NCBI RefSeq assembly: GCF_001695625.1
Contig: NZ_MBPN01000010.1
Span: 1-64,000 of the forward strand
Source: Pseudomonas defluvii
GTDB taxonomy: Bacteria; Pseudomonadota; Gammaproteobacteria; Pseudomonadales; Pseudomonadaceae
DNA length: 64,000 bases
Direction of reading: 5' to 3'
This document shows positions 29,822 to 42,694 of this stretch, piece after piece. How positions within the stretch are numbered: the first letter of the stretch is position 1; the number at the start of each line of letters is the position of its first letter. Position numbers and translations under genes: made by a program. The notes beneath the pieces were generated by a model. It saw only the letters and a list, made by a program, of their open reading frames with translations. It searched no databases and was not told the origin of the DNA.

Positions 29822-30954
29822 CTAAGCCAGCCATACTCGCCCTTGCTGATGGCAGCATTTTTCGCGGTGAAGCCATTGGAGCCGACGGTCAGACCGTTGG
29901 TGAGGTGGTGTTTAACACCGCAATGACCGGCTATCAGGAAATCCTGACTGACCCTTCCTATGCGCAGCAAATCGTTACCCTGACTTACCCACACATTGGC
30001 AACACTGGCACCACGCCGGAAGATGCCGAATCCGACCGCGTCTGGTCGGCTGGCCTGGTGATTCGCGACCTGCCGTTGCTTGCCAGCAACTGGCGGAACA
30101 AGCAGTCGCTGCCGGACTACCTGAAAGCCAACAACGTGGTTGCGATCGCCGGCATCGATACCCGTCGCCTGACACGCATCCTGCGTGAGAAGGGTGCGCA
30201 GAATGGTTGCATCCTGGCCGGTGACAACATCACCGAAGAAGCCGCCATCGCCGCTGCGCGTGGCTTCCCAGGCCTGAAAGGCATGGACCTGGCCAAGGTT
30301 GTCAGCACCCAGAACAGCTACGAGTGGCGTTCCAGTGTCTGGAGTCTGAAGACCGACAGTCACCCAACTATCGAAGCTTCCGAGCTGCCATACCACGTGG
30401 TTGCCTATGACTACGGCGTCAAGCTGAACATCCTGCGCATGCTGGTTGAGCGCGGCTGCCGTGTGACCGTGGTTCCTGCGCAAACACCGGCCAGCGACGT
30501 TCTGGCGCTCAACCCTGATGGCGTGTTCCTGTCTAACGGCCCTGGCGATCCAGAGCCTTGCGATTATGCAATCAAGGCGATTCAGGACATTCTCGAAACC
30601 GAAATTCCGGTGTTCGGCATCTGCCTGGGTCACCAACTGCTGGCACTCGCTTCTGGCGCCAAGACCGTGAAAATGGGTCATGGCCACCACGGTGCCAACC
30701 ACCCGGTCCAGGATCTGGACACCGGCGTTGTGATGATCACCAGCCAGAACCACGGTTTTGCCGTTGATGAGGCGACGCTGCCAGCCAATGTGCGCGCTAC
30801 GCACAAGTCGCTGTTCGACGGTAGCCTCCAGGGTATTGAGCGCACCGACAAGAGCGCGTTCAGCTTCCAGGGTCACCCTGAAGCCAGCCCTGGCCCGACC
30901 GATGTCGCGCCGCTGTTCGACCGTTTCATCGATGCCATGGCCAAGCGCCGCTGA
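29818..30954 (+). CDS. carA: Carbamoyl-phosphate synthase, small (glutaminase) subunit
   Basis: A 378-residue subunit that hydrolyses glutamine and passes ammonia to CarB for arginine and pyrimidine synthesis. The C-terminal class I glutaminase has the nucleophile Cys in [15 protein letters not shown] and the His-x-Glu in [13 protein letters not shown]. The start is TTG at 29818, with a strong GGGAGG 6 bases upstream and no in-frame ATG nearby; TTG initiation is also known for P. aeruginosa carA. The leader holds a terminator. carB follows after 103 bp containing a hairpin. Confidence 0.96.
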   Translation: MTKPAILALADGSIFRGEAIGADGQTVGEVVFNTAMTGYQEILTDPSYAQQIVTLTYPHIGNTGTTPEDAESDRVWSAGLVIRDLPLLASNWRNKQSLPDYLKANNVVAIAGIDTRRLTRILREKGAQNGCILAGDNITEEAAIAAARGFPGLKGMDLAKVVSTQNSYEWRSSVWSLKTDSHPTIEASELPYHVVAYDYGVKLNILRMLVERGCRVTVVPAQTPASDVLALNPDGVFLSNGPGDPEPCDYAIKAIQDILETEIPVFGICLGHQLLALASGAKTVKMGHGHHGANHPVQDLDTGVVMITSQNHGFAVDEATLPANVRATHKSLFDGSLQGIERTDKSAFSFQGHPEASPGPTDVAPLFDRFIDAMAKRR

Positions 30955-30970
30955 GCACCTAGTGAGAAGG

Positions 30971-30999
30971 CCCTGAACCGGCGCAAGCCGTGTTCAGGG
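30971..30999 (+). other. Strong hairpin in the carA-carB gap
   Basis: CCCTGAAC-CGGC-GCAA-GCCG-T-GTTCAGGG forms a 12-bp stem with one bulged T and a GNRA-type GCAA loop. No T-run follows, so it is more likely an mRNA stability or processing element than a terminator. Confidence 0.65.
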
Positions 31000-31057
31000 A
31001 CCGCCAAGATTGTTCAAGACGGCTTGCCGACTGACCTGCGGATTTGAGTGACAACCC

Positions 31058-34275
<3,218 letters not shown>

Positions 34276-34279
<4 letters not shown>

Positions 34280-34752
34280 ATAAATACCCTATGACTGTCC
34301 AGGGCGCTCGCGCCCTGGAAGAAGAACTGACCCATCTGACCAAGGTCGTTCGTCCCAAGCTCAGCCAGGATATTGGTGAAGCGCGGGAGCTGGGCGACCT
34401 CAAGGAAAACGCCGAGTACCATGCTGCGCGCGAGCAGCAAGGTATGGTTGAAGCGCGTATCCGTGATATCGAAGGGCGCTTGCAGAACGCGGTGGTGATT
34501 GATGTCACTTCGATTGCGCACACTGGCAAGGTGATCTTCGGCACGACTGTTGAGATTGCCAACGTCGAAACCGACGAAAGCCTGAAGTACCAGATCGTTG
34601 GTGAAGATGAAGCTGACATCAAGGCTGGCAAGCTTTCGGTTGGTTCGCCTATTGCTCGCGCCCTGATCGGCAAGCAAGAGGGTGATGTCGTGTCGGTGAA
34701 GACCCCGAGTGGTTTGATCGAGTACGAGATTGTCGAAGTCGCCCATATTTAA
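34276..34752 (+). CDS. greA: Transcript cleavage factor GreA
   Basis: A 158-residue factor that rescues backtracked RNA polymerase by stimulating transcript cleavage. The N-terminal coiled coil ([40 protein letters not shown]) carries the acidic tip, and the C-terminal domain follows ([20 protein letters not shown]). It starts inside the carB stop (ATGA), so it is translationally coupled to carB, as in the P. aeruginosa car operon. Confidence 0.97.
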
Positions 34753-35176
34753 TCGGCGTCGCGGCGTTGCCGCGACCGCTGTGATCTGGCAGCTAACCCA
34801 GGTGCTCTGGGTTGGCGGCCTATGGATGCTGTACTTCGGGCTTCTACCGACGCTTGCAAAGGTTGGGCTGGCGCCGCTACTTGTCGAGGATATCGGCAAG
34901 CTGGTGGCGTCATTGCTGGTAGCATTCGCAGCGTTTTGTGCGGGGCTGCAGGTGTTGGTTCTGGTGCAGGCTGAAGGCCTGCGCAGCCTGTGGCAAGACA
35001 GGCGAGGGCAACTGCTGCTGATGGCGTTGCTGGCGTGTGTTGTGTATTTTGCGTTGCGAACGTTGCTGCCAGGGTTGATGCGTTGGCAGTTGCTCTGCTA
35101 TTTGGTGCTGGGCCTTACCGGTGTATTGTTGGTGCTGCAACCTCAGCCGGGCAGGGCGCGCAGAGCGCGCCGCTGA
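34730..35176 (+). CDS. Small inner-membrane protein, DUF4149-like
   Basis: About 148 residues with four hydrophobic segments ([76 protein letters not shown]) and a basic C terminus. It resembles DUF4149/TMEM205-like proteins of unknown function found beside greA in pseudomonads. The start is unsettled: no ATG is available; TTG 34730 lies inside greA in another frame, and a GTG within the first membrane segment is less likely. Confidence 0.72.
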   Translation: MSKSPIFNRRRGVAATAVIWQLTQVLWVGGLWMLYFGLLPTLAKVGLAPLLVEDIGKLVASLLVAFAAFCAGLQVLVLVQAEGLRSLWQDRRGQLLLMALLACVVYFALRTLLPGLMRWQLLCYLVLGLTGVLLVLQPQPGRARRARR

Positions 35177-35189
35177 CACGGCGCGAGCA

Positions 35190-35498
35190 TCACTTGTAGC
35201 GATGGATGTTCGACAGCTGTTTGTTAGGCTGTGGGTTTTTGCGGTAAATCAGTGCCATTTTCCCGATGGTTTGTACCAGTTCTGCACGGCCAGCCTTGCA
35301 CAGCTCGGTGATCACTTCGGCACGCTCTTCGCGCTCGTTGAGGTTGAGCTTGATCTTGATCAGCTCATGATCGCTCAAGGCGCGCTCGAGTTCGGCGAGA
35401 ACACCCTCAGTCAGCCCATTGCCTGCCACAATCAAAACTGGTTTGAGGTCGTGGCCAATGGATTTGTACTGTTTCTTCTGCTCTTGAGTGAGCGGCAT
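35190..35498 (-). CDS. yhbY: YhbY-type CRM-domain ribosome assembly RNA-binding protein
   Basis: A 102-residue protein with one CRS1-YhbY domain (LTQEQKKQYKSIGHDLKPVL, GNGLTEGVLAELERAL, and the GxxG-like GKMALIYRKNP). Family members bind pre-50S ribosomal particles. It is transcribed divergently from rlmE, another 50S assembly gene, and starts about 100 bp from it. Confidence 0.92.
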   Translation of the reverse strand: MPLTQEQKKQYKSIGHDLKPVLIVAGNGLTEGVLAELERALSDHELIKIKLNLNEREERAEVITELCKAGRAELVQTIGKMALIYRKNPQPNKQLSNIHRYK

Positions 35499-35598
35499 AA
35501 TCTGACCCTTTGTCTGATTCTGTAAAAATGGCGGCCATTTTACCCGAGGGCCCGTGGATCCGCCCAGTTAATCACGACCGTTATCATCGAGGTGCCCA

Positions 35599-36222
35599 GT
35601 GGCGCGTTCCAAGACAAGCCATAACTGGCTGAAAGAACATTTCAACGATCCTTACGTCAAGATGGCGCAAAAGGACGGTTATCGCTCGCGTGCCAGCTAC
35701 AAGCTGCTGGAGCTGCAGGAAAAAGACCGACTGATCCGCCCGGGCATGAGTGTCATCGATCTCGGCGCTGCGCCAGGTGGCTGGTCTCAGGTGACCAGTC
35801 GTCTGATTGGTGGGCAGGGGCGTTTGATTGCCTCGGACATCCTGGAAATGGACAGCATTCCTGATGTGACCTTCATTCAGGGCGACTTCACCCAGGATGA
35901 GGTGCTTGCGCAAATCCTCGAAGCGGTAGGTAATACCGAAGTAGACCTTGTGATTTCCGATATGGCCCCCAATATGAGTGGTACACCTGCGGTGGATATG
36001 CCCAAGGCGATGTTCCTCTGTGAGTTGGCCCTTGACCTGGCTACCCGCGTATTGCGTCCGGGTGGTGACTTCCTGATCAAGATCTTTCAGGGTGAGGGGT
36101 TTGATACCTATCTGAAAACCGTTCGGCAGAAGTTCGACAAGGTCCAGATGCGCAAGCCGCTCTCTTCGCGGGACCGTTCCCGCGAGCAGTACTTGCTGGC
36201 AAGGGGTTTTCGCGGCGAGTAA
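35599..36222 (+). CDS. rlmE: 23S rRNA (uridine-2'-O)-methyltransferase RlmE (FtsJ/RrmJ)
   Basis: A 207-residue SAM-dependent enzyme that 2'-O-methylates U2552 of 23S rRNA. Motifs: [14 protein letters not shown] (SAM), [13 protein letters not shown] and a K-D-K-E type catalytic set (K near [12 protein letters not shown] in DMAPN, K in [10 protein letters not shown]). It begins at GTG 35599 with GAGGTG upstream. It lies before ftsH, separated by about 200 bp without a recognisable gene. Confidence 0.96.
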   Translation: MARSKTSHNWLKEHFNDPYVKMAQKDGYRSRASYKLLELQEKDRLIRPGMSVIDLGAAPGGWSQVTSRLIGGQGRLIASDILEMDSIPDVTFIQGDFTQDEVLAQILEAVGNTEVDLVISDMAPNMSGTPAVDMPKAMFLCELALDLATRVLRPGGDFLIKIFQGEGFDTYLKTVRQKFDKVQMRKPLSSRDRSREQYLLARGFRGE

Positions 36223-36424
36223 AGCGTCATGCCGGCAGCTTCCAGGGTTTGCGATAGTTTTTTCCAATCGACTGCCCTGCCTGACTTGGGCGAACATCGT
36301 GTAGTCTAAGTTTCACAAAGGGTTACAGACGGCGCCTGCAGATGTGTAGGTAATGTAGTAAGTTAGGCCGGTGATTATCATGCGAGGCACGGCTGCGCCT
36401 CAGCCTGCTTCAGAGGGTAGCTAA

Positions 36425-38341
36425 TTGAACGATATGGCAAAGAATTTGATCCTGTGGTTGATCATCGCGGCTGTCCTGGTGACGGTGATGAACAACTTCT
36501 CCAGCCCGAACGAGCCGCAGACCCTCAACTATTCCGACTTTATTCAACAGGTCAAGGATGGCAAGGTCGAACGTGTCGCAGTCGACGGCTATGTCATCAC
36601 CGGCAAGCGTACGGACGGCGACAGCTTCAAGACCATCCGTCCGGCCATTCAGGATAACGGCCTGATTGGCGATCTGGTCGACAATCACGTAGTCGTTGAA
36701 GGCAAGCAGCCCGAGCAGCAGAGCATCTGGACTCAGCTGCTGGTTGCCAGCTTCCCGATCCTGGTGATTATCGCCGTGTTCATGTTCTTCATGCGCCAGA
36801 TGCAGGGTGGCGCAGGTGGCAAGGGCGGGCCGATGAGCTTTGGCAAGAGCAAGGCGCGCCTGCTATCGGAAGACCAGGTAAAGACCACACTGGCCGACGT
36901 GGCCGGTTGTGATGAAGCCAAGGAGGAAGTCGGCGAGCTCGTCGAGTTCCTGCGCGATCCGGGCAAGTTCCAGCGCCTGGGTGGTCGTATTCCTCGCGGC
37001 GTGCTGATGGTTGGCCCACCGGGTACCGGTAAAACCCTGCTGGCCAAGGCCATTGCAGGCGAAGCGAAAGTACCGTTCTTCACCATTTCCGGTTCTGACT
37101 TCGTCGAGATGTTCGTGGGTGTCGGTGCGAGCCGTGTCCGTGACATGTTCGAACAAGCGAAGAAGCATGCCCCTTGCATTATCTTCATCGACGAAATCGA
37201 TGCGGTGGGTCGTCATCGTGGCGCCGGTATGGGCGGCGGTCATGACGAGCGTGAGCAGACTCTCAACCAGTTGCTGGTCGAGATGGACGGTTTCGAGATG
37301 AACGACGGCATCATTGTGATTGCCGCTACCAACCGCCCAGACGTGCTGGACCCGGCGCTGTTGCGTCCAGGTCGCTTTGACCGTCAGGTCGTGGTGGGTC
37401 TCCCGGATATTCGTGGTCGCGAGCAGATTCTCAAGGTTCACATGCGTAAAGTGCCTGTGGGCGAGAACGTCAATCCGGCGGTTATTGCACGTGGTACGCC
37501 AGGCTTCTCCGGTGCCGACCTGGCTAACCTGGTCAACGAAGCATCGCTGTTCGCTGCACGTGGCAGCAAGCGTATCGTCGAAATGAAAGAGTTCGAGTTG
37601 GCCAAAGACAAGATCATGATGGGCGCTGAGCGCAAAAGCATGGTCATGTCGGAGAAGGAAAAGCAGAACACCGCTTACCACGAAGCGGGTCACGCCATTG
37701 TCGGTCGCATCGTGCCTGAGCATGATCCAGTCTACAAAGTTTCGATCATCCCTCGTGGCCGTGCGTTGGGTGTAACCATGTTCCTGCCTGAAGAGGATCG
37801 TTACAGCCTCTCCAAGCGTGCCTTGATCAGCCAGATCTGCTCGCTCTACGGCGGTCGTATCGCCGAAGAGATGACGCTCGGCTTTGATGGTGTCACCACC
37901 GGTGCATCAAACGACATCATGCGTGCCAGCCAGATCGCCCGTAACATGGTCACCAAGTGGGGCCTTTCCGAAAAGCTCGGCCCGCTGATGTATGCCGAAG
38001 AAGAGGGTGAGGTTTTCCTGGGTCGTAGCGCGGGTTCCCAGCACGCTAGCGTGTCTGGCGAGACGGCCAAGATGATCGACTCCGAAGTGCGCAGCATCAT
38101 CGATCAGTGCTATGCCACCGCCAAGCAGATTCTCACCGAGAATAGAGACAAGCTGGACGCCATGGCGGATGCATTGATGAAGTACGAAACCATTGATGCT
38201 GATCAGATCGACGACATCATGGCAGGCCGTCCTCCGCGCGAACCGCGTGACTGGGAAGGTGGATCGGGTACTTCGGGCACACCTGTCTCGCAGGGTGACC
38301 GCCCCGAGTCGCCGATTGGTGGCCCGGCGGCGCAACACTAA
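36425..38341 (+). CDS. ftsH: ATP-dependent zinc metalloprotease FtsH
   Basis: A 638-residue membrane-anchored AAA+ protease that degrades, among others, sigma-32 and LpxC in relatives. Two membrane segments ([29 protein letters not shown]) flank the periplasmic part; then Walker A GPPGTGKT, Walker [12 protein letters not shown], the second region of homology and the HEAGH zinc site. The start is TTG 36425 (MNDMAKN) with GAGGG upstream; the in-frame ATG 36434 (MAKNLILW) is equally plausible. Confidence 0.96.
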   Translation: MNDMAKNLILWLIIAAVLVTVMNNFSSPNEPQTLNYSDFIQQVKDGKVERVAVDGYVITGKRTDGDSFKTIRPAIQDNGLIGDLVDNHVVVEGKQPEQQSIWTQLLVASFPILVIIAVFMFFMRQMQGGAGGKGGPMSFGKSKARLLSEDQVKTTLADVAGCDEAKEEVGELVEFLRDPGKFQRLGGRIPRGVLMVGPPGTGKTLLAKAIAGEAKVPFFTISGSDFVEMFVGVGASRVRDMFEQAKKHAPCIIFIDEIDAVGRHRGAGMGGGHDEREQTLNQLLVEMDGFEMNDGIIVIAATNRPDVLDPALLRPGRFDRQVVVGLPDIRGREQILKVHMRKVPVGENVNPAVIARGTPGFSGADLANLVNEASLFAARGSKRIVEMKEFELAKDKIMMGAERKSMVMSEKEKQNTAYHEAGHAIVGRIVPEHDPVYKVSIIPRGRALGVTMFLPEEDRYSLSKRALISQICSLYGGRIAEEMTLGFDGVTTGASNDIMRASQIARNMVTKWGLSEKLGPLMYAEEEGEVFLGRSAGSQHASVSGETAKMIDSEVRSIIDQCYATAKQILTENRDKLDAMADALMKYETIDADQIDDIMAGRPPREPRDWEGGSGTSGTPVSQGDRPESPIGGPAAQH

Positions 38342-38349
38342 GGATTCAT

Positions 38350-39201
38350 ATGACTCCAAAGCAGTACCCGACCCGGTTGCCTTGCGGCAACCGGGTTCTT
38401 GATTTGTCCCTTACCCATGTCATGGGTATCCTCAATATCACGCCAGACTCCTTCTCCGATGGCGGCCGCTTCACTCAGCGTGACGCGGCATTGCGCCACG
38501 CGGAGGCGATGGTTGCCGCAGGCGCTACGCTGATCGATGTGGGCGGTGAGTCCACTCGGCCGGGCGCGCGAGCGGTGTCTCCTGTCGAAGAGCTGGAGCG
38601 CGTTGCGCCCATCGTCGAGGCCATCAGCCAGGCGCTGGATGTCATCATCTCCGTCGACACGTCGACCCCGGCCGTGATGCGCGAATCGGCTCGTCTCGGG
38701 GCGGGGCTGATTAACGATGTGCGATCGCTCAGTCGCGATGGCGCCCTGGATGCAGCGGCTGCCACAGGTTTGCCTGTGTGCTTGATGCACATGCGCGGTG
38801 AACCAGGCGACATGCAGAACAACCCGCATTACCAGAATGTCACGGTCGAAGTGTCGAGCTATCTTGAAGAACGGATGGCTGCGTGTGCGGCGGTGGGCAT
38901 TGGTGCGGAGCGCATCATCCTGGATCCGGGCTTTGGGTTCGCAAAAAACCTGGCCCACAACCTTAGCCTGTTCAAGCACATGGAAGCGTTGTATCGCCTT
39001 GGCAGGCCTCTGCTGGTCGGCGTTTCACGCAAGAGCATGATTGGTCAGGCACTTGAGCGCCCGGTTGGGGAGCGGCTCTACGGCAGCCTCGCATTGGCTG
39101 CGCTGGCGATGACCAAAGGTGCCAGTATTTTACGCGTTCATGATGTCGCCGAAACCGTCGACGTAGTGCGGATGATCGCAGCGGTACAGGCCGCCGAATA
39201 A
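38350..39201 (+). CDS. folP: Dihydropteroate synthase
   Basis: A 283-residue TIM-barrel enzyme joining p-aminobenzoate to the pterin in folate synthesis, target of sulfonamides. Motifs are [27 protein letters not shown], and [13 protein letters not shown]; the ending is GVSRKSMIG. It follows ftsH by 8 bp. Codons 8-16 hold a perfect 11-bp hairpin (38371-38396). Confidence 0.96.
   Translation: MTPKQYPTRLPCGNRVLDLSLTHVMGILNITPDSFSDGGRFTQRDAALRHAEAMVAAGATLIDVGGESTRPGARAVSPVEELERVAPIVEAISQALDVIISVDTSTPAVMRESARLGAGLINDVRSLSRDGALDAAAATGLPVCLMHMRGEPGDMQNNPHYQNVTVEVSSYLEERMAACAAVGIGAERIILDPGFGFAKNLAHNLSLFKHMEALYRLGRPLLVGVSRKSMIGQALERPVGERLYGSLALAALAMTKGASILRVHDVAETVDVVRMIAAVQAAE
38371..38396 (+). other. 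Perfect hairpin within the first codons of folP
   Basis: ACCCGGTTGCC-TTGC-GGCAACCGGGT forms an 11-bp stem with 4-base loop, followed by TCTTGATTTG. It lies just inside the coding sequence, 21 bases after the ATG, and could influence folP translation or the ftsH-folP transcript. Confidence 0.65.
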
Positions 39202-39217
39202 GAGTGACGGAGCATTT

Positions 39218-40558
39218 ATGAGTAGAAAATATTTTGGTACCGACGGTATTCGTGGCCGCGTCGGTGTATACCCCATCACCCCTGATTTCATGCTCAAGCT
39301 GGGTTGGGCAGCGGGTATGGCCTTTCGCAAGATGGGCGCTTGCAGGGTGTTGGTGGGCAAGGACACGCGAATTTCGGGTTACATGTTCGAGTCGGCGCTG
39401 GAAGCAGGTCTCTCTGCTGCCGGTGCGGATGTCATGCTGCTTGGGCCGATGCCGACCCCGGCGATTGCCTACCTGACGCGTACCTTTCACGCCGAAGCGG
39501 GCATTGTCATCAGTGCCTCGCACAATCCGCACGATGATAACGGCATCAAGTTCTTCTCCGGCCAGGGTACCAAGCTGCCTGATGATATCGAGCTGATGAT
39601 TGAAGAGTTGCTCGATCAGCCGATGACCGTGGTGGAGTCGAGCAAGCTGGGCAAGGTCTCGCGCATCAACGATGCTGCCGGGCGCTACATCGAGTTCTGC
39701 AAGAGCAGTGTGCCGACCAGTACCGATTTTGCCGGGCTCAAGCTTGTGGTTGATTGTGCTCATGGCGCTACCTACAAGGTTGCGCCTAGCGTGTTCCGCG
39801 AACTGGGTGCCAGCGTCACGGTGCTGCATGCGCAGCCGGACGGCCTGAACATCAATGAAGGTTGTGGCTCTACGCACATCGAATCGCTGCAGGCAGCGGT
39901 GCTGGTGGGGCACGCCGATCTTGGTATCGCCTTCGATGGTGATGGCGATCGTGTATTGATGGTCGACCATACCGGTGCGATCGTCGATGGTGACGAGCTG
40001 TTGTTCATCATTGCGCGTGACCTGCAGGAGCGCGGCAAGTTGCAGGGTGGCGTGGTGGGTACCCTGATGAGCAACCTGGGCCTTGAGTTGGCCTTGCAGG
40101 AGCTTTCCATACCGTTTGTGCGGGCGAAGGTTGGCGACCGCTACGTCATGGCTGAGCTGTTGGAGCGTGACTGGGTGGTTGGCGGCGAAAACTCCGGGCA
40201 TGTCGTGTGCTGCAACCACACCACGACGGGCGATGCGATTATTGCTGCGTTGCAGGTCTTGTTGGCGCTCAAGCGTCGCGGCGAAACCTTGGCTCAGGCG
40301 CGTCAGGCTTTGCGCAAGTGCCCACAGGTTCTGATCAACGTGCGTTTTGGTGACAGCAAGGTCGATCCGGTTGAGCACCCTGTCGTCAAGGAAGCCTGTG
40401 CGCGTGTTACAGAGGCAATGGCGGGGCGTGGGCGGGTATTGCTGCGCAAATCCGGTACTGAGCCGCTGGTGCGCGTGATGGTCGAAGGTGACGATGAAGC
40501 ACAGGTGCGTGGTTACGCCGAAGAGCTGGCAGCGCTGGTTGGTGAAGTTTGCGTCTGA
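39218..40558 (+). CDS. glmM: Phosphoglucosamine mutase
   Basis: A 446-residue enzyme converting glucosamine-6-phosphate to glucosamine-1-phosphate for peptidoglycan and LPS precursors. The active-site serine lies in [19 protein letters not shown], the metal site in [14 protein letters not shown], and the phosphate-binding end in [19 protein letters not shown]. It is 16 bp after folP in the ftsH-folP-glmM order usual for gamma-proteobacteria. Confidence 0.97.
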   Translation: MSRKYFGTDGIRGRVGVYPITPDFMLKLGWAAGMAFRKMGACRVLVGKDTRISGYMFESALEAGLSAAGADVMLLGPMPTPAIAYLTRTFHAEAGIVISASHNPHDDNGIKFFSGQGTKLPDDIELMIEELLDQPMTVVESSKLGKVSRINDAAGRYIEFCKSSVPTSTDFAGLKLVVDCAHGATYKVAPSVFRELGASVTVLHAQPDGLNINEGCGSTHIESLQAAVLVGHADLGIAFDGDGDRVLMVDHTGAIVDGDELLFIIARDLQERGKLQGGVVGTLMSNLGLELALQELSIPFVRAKVGDRYVMAELLERDWVVGGENSGHVVCCNHTTTGDAIIAALQVLLALKRRGETLAQARQALRKCPQVLINVRFGDSKVDPVEHPVVKEACARVTEAMAGRGRVLLRKSGTEPLVRVMVEGDDEAQVRGYAEELAALVGEVCV

Positions 40559-40624
40559 TTAGCGCTTGCCAGCGTTGAAAGGGTTGGGTAAGATCTGCGC
40601 CCACTTTGACCGACGAGGTACAGC

Positions 40625-41380
40625 ATGCGTCGCCCTATGGTAGCTGGTAACTGGAAGATGCACGGTACCCGCGCCAGCGTCGCTGAGCTGATCAAGGGCT
40701 TGAGTGATTTAGCCCTGCCGAGCGGTGTTGAAGTAGCGGTTTTCCCGCCCTGTCTCTACATCAATCAAGTGATTGAAGGGTTGCAGGGTAAGTCGGTCGC
40801 CGTCGGTGCACAGAACTCCGCAGTGGAGTCTATGCAGGGCGCGCTGACCGGTGAAACTGCACCGAGCCAGTTGGTCGATGCAGGATGTAGTTTTGTGTTG
40901 GTTGGGCATTCGGAGCGTCGCCAGTTCATGGGCGAAACTGACGCAACGCTCAACCGCAAGTTTGCAGCCGCTCAGGCCTGTGGCCTGACGCCAGTGTTGT
41001 GTATAGGGGAAACCCTGGAAGAGCGCGAGGCGGGCAAGACGCTTGAGGTTGTAGGGCGTCAGCTGGGTAGCATCATCGAGGAGCTCGGTGTTGGTGCCTT
41101 TGCCAAAGCGGTGATTGCTTATGAGCCTGTATGGGCCATTGGCACCGGCCTTACGGCCACGCCACAGCAGGCGCAGGATGTGCATAAAGCCATTCGTGAG
41201 CAGCTGGCGGCAGAGAATACTGAAGTCGCAGGAAATGTGCGGCTTCTATACGGCGGCAGCGTGAAGGCGGCCAATGCGGCTGAGCTGTTCGGCATGCCGG
41301 ATATCGATGGGGGGCTCATAGGTGGAGCTTCCCTGAACGCAGACGAATTCGGTGCAATTTGTCGCGCCGCAGGAAACTGA
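40625..41380 (+). CDS. tpiA: Triosephosphate isomerase
   Basis: A 251-residue TIM-barrel glycolytic enzyme interconverting DHAP and glyceraldehyde-3-phosphate. Catalytic Lys is in GNWKMHGT, His in [11 protein letters not shown], and Glu in [14 protein letters not shown] 66-bp gap separates it from glmM and secG follows after 3 bp. Confidence 0.98.
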   Translation: MRRPMVAGNWKMHGTRASVAELIKGLSDLALPSGVEVAVFPPCLYINQVIEGLQGKSVAVGAQNSAVESMQGALTGETAPSQLVDAGCSFVLVGHSERRQFMGETDATLNRKFAAAQACGLTPVLCIGETLEEREAGKTLEVVGRQLGSIIEELGVGAFAKAVIAYEPVWAIGTGLTATPQQAQDVHKAIREQLAAENTEVAGNVRLLYGGSVKAANAAELFGMPDIDGGLIGGASLNADEFGAICRAAGN

Positions 41381-41383
41381 GAA

Positions 41384-41764
41384 ATGCTCGAAACCGTCGT
41401 AGTTGTTTTGCATCTGTTGGGCGCGCTGGGTTTGGTGGTACTGGTGTTGTTGCAACAGGGTAAAGGTGCAGAGGCTGGTGCATCTTTCGGCGCAGGTGCT
41501 TCAAATACTGTGTTCGGAAGCCAAGGTTCTGCTACCTTTCTGAGTAAGTTTACTGCTATACTAGCTGCATCTTTCTTCTTAACTGCTCTTGGGTTAGGAT
41601 ACTTTGCTAAAGAGAAAGCTCATGAGCTGACTCAGGTAGGATTGCCAGATCCAGCGGTTCTGGAAGTTCAGAAAAAACCAGCGGCAGATGATGTGCCGGT
41701 GCTTCAAGAGCAAAAAGGTAATGTCGGTAATACTGATGTTCCTCCAGCTCAAGAGAAGAAGTAA
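41384..41764 (+). CDS. secG: Preprotein translocase subunit SecG
   Basis: A 126-residue membrane subunit of the Sec translocon with two membrane spans ([40 protein letters not shown]) linked by the conserved [20 protein letters not shown] loop, then a soluble C-terminal tail rich in charged residues. It lies 3 bp after tpiA and 20 bp before tRNA-Leu, an arrangement also seen in other gamma-proteobacteria. Confidence 0.95.
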   Translation: MLETVVVVLHLLGALGLVVLVLLQQGKGAEAGASFGAGASNTVFGSQGSATFLSKFTAILAASFFLTALGLGYFAKEKAHELTQVGLPDPAVLEVQKKPAADDVPVLQEQKGNVGNTDVPPAQEKK

Positions 41765-41784
41765 AAAGCGTCAAATGTAGTATT

Positions 41785-41870
41785 GCCGAGGTGGTGGAAT
41801 TGGTAGACACGCAACCTTGAGGTGGTTGTGCCCATAGGGTGTAGGGGTTCGAGTCCCCTTCTCGGTACCA
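41785..41870 (+). tRNA. tRNA-Leu (anticodon GAG)
   Basis: An 86-nt tRNA, starting GCCGAGGTGGTGGAATTGG and ending CTCGGTACCA, with the CCA encoded. The anticodon loop TTGAGGT gives GAG (41819-41821), which reads CUC/CUU. A long variable arm (class II) follows, typical of leucine tRNAs. It is likely co-transcribed with secG. Confidence 0.96.
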
Positions 41871-41883
41871 ATTAAAACAAGAC

Positions 41884-41907
41884 AGCCCGCTACATGCGGG
41901 CTTTCTT
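41884..41907 (+). terminator. Intrinsic terminator after tRNA-Leu
   Basis: AGCCCGC-TACAT-GCGGGCT followed by TTCTT, a 7-bp GC-rich stem located 13 bases past the tRNA 3' end. Confidence 0.8.
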
Positions 41908-41969
41908 GTCGGTGGAGGTTAGATTGACCCCTTGGTGGGTTCGGTCGTATACTTTCGCCCCAGCTTTGT

Positions 41970-42046
<77 letters not shown>

Positions 42047-42057
42047 GTCCCAAGCGG

Positions 42058-42079
42058 AGCCCCTTTTCAGGGGCTTTTT
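42058..42079 (+). terminator. Intrinsic terminator after tRNA-fMet
   Basis: AGCCCC-TTTTCA-GGGGCT followed by TTTT, 12 bases past the tRNA end. Confidence 0.8.
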
Positions 42080-42125
42080 GCTAGCTGGACAGTTCTTAGC
42101 GCCGGTATTCAGCGGCGTATCCGGG

Positions 42126-42148
42126 ATGGGCGCTTTGCCCATTTTTTA
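42126..42148 (+). terminator. Terminator-like hairpin in the rimP leader
   Basis: ATGGGC-GCTTT-GCCCAT followed by TTTTTATT, only about 30 bases before the rimP start. It may be a second terminator for the tRNA transcript or an attenuator for the rimP-nusA-infB operon. Confidence 0.65.
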
Positions 42149-42176
42149 TTTGCATAGCATGCACGAGGGGGTTCAG

Positions 42177-42635
42177 GTGTCGAGCAAGCTAGAACAGTTG
42201 CAGGCCTTGTTGGCCCCGGTGGTCGAGGCTCTTGGCTATCAATGCTGGGGGATCGAATTCATCTCTCAAGGCAAGCATTCGGTACTGCGTATCTATATCG
42301 ACAAGGCAGATGGCATTCTGGTCGACGACTGTGAAGTGGTCAGTCGCCAGGTGAGTGGCATTCTGGATGTCGAAGATCCGATCAGTTCCGAATACACCCT
42401 TGAAGTGTCCTCTCCTGGCATGGATCGCCCGCTGTTCACTTTGGAACAGTTCGCTTCGCATGCCGGCGAACAAGTGAAGATCAAGCTGCGTACGCCCTTT
42501 GAAGGTCGTCGTAACTTTCAGGGCCTTCTCCGTGGAGTGGAGGAGCAGGATGTGGTGGTCCAGGTGGATAGCCATGAGTTCCTGTTGCCGATCGACTCGA
42601 TCGACAAGGCCAACATTATTCCCAGTTTTGACTGA
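42177..42635 (+). CDS. rimP: Ribosome maturation factor RimP
   Basis: A 152-residue 30S assembly factor of the DUF150/YhbC family. Motifs: [19 protein letters not shown] and [20 protein letters not shown], with the C-terminal SH3-like domain [19 protein letters not shown]. The GTG at 42177 has GAGGGGG ideally spaced; ATG 42159 would place the SD inside the gene. It begins the rimP-nusA-infB-rbfA-truB-rpsO-pnp cluster, usual in proteobacteria. Confidence 0.94.
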   Translation: MSSKLEQLQALLAPVVEALGYQCWGIEFISQGKHSVLRIYIDKADGILVDDCEVVSRQVSGILDVEDPISSEYTLEVSSPGMDRPLFTLEQFASHAGEQVKIKLRTPFEGRRNFQGLLRGVEEQDVVVQVDSHEFLLPIDSIDKANIIPSFD

Positions 42636-42694
42636 GACGTGCCGGATACCGCGTAGTCCGCGGATCCAATGGCGTGCGAAAGGCGAGGCGTACG

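Noticed and set aside
36223..36424. Possible sigma-32 promoter for ftsH
   Set aside because: No CTTGAA/CCCCAT pair at suitable spacing was found.
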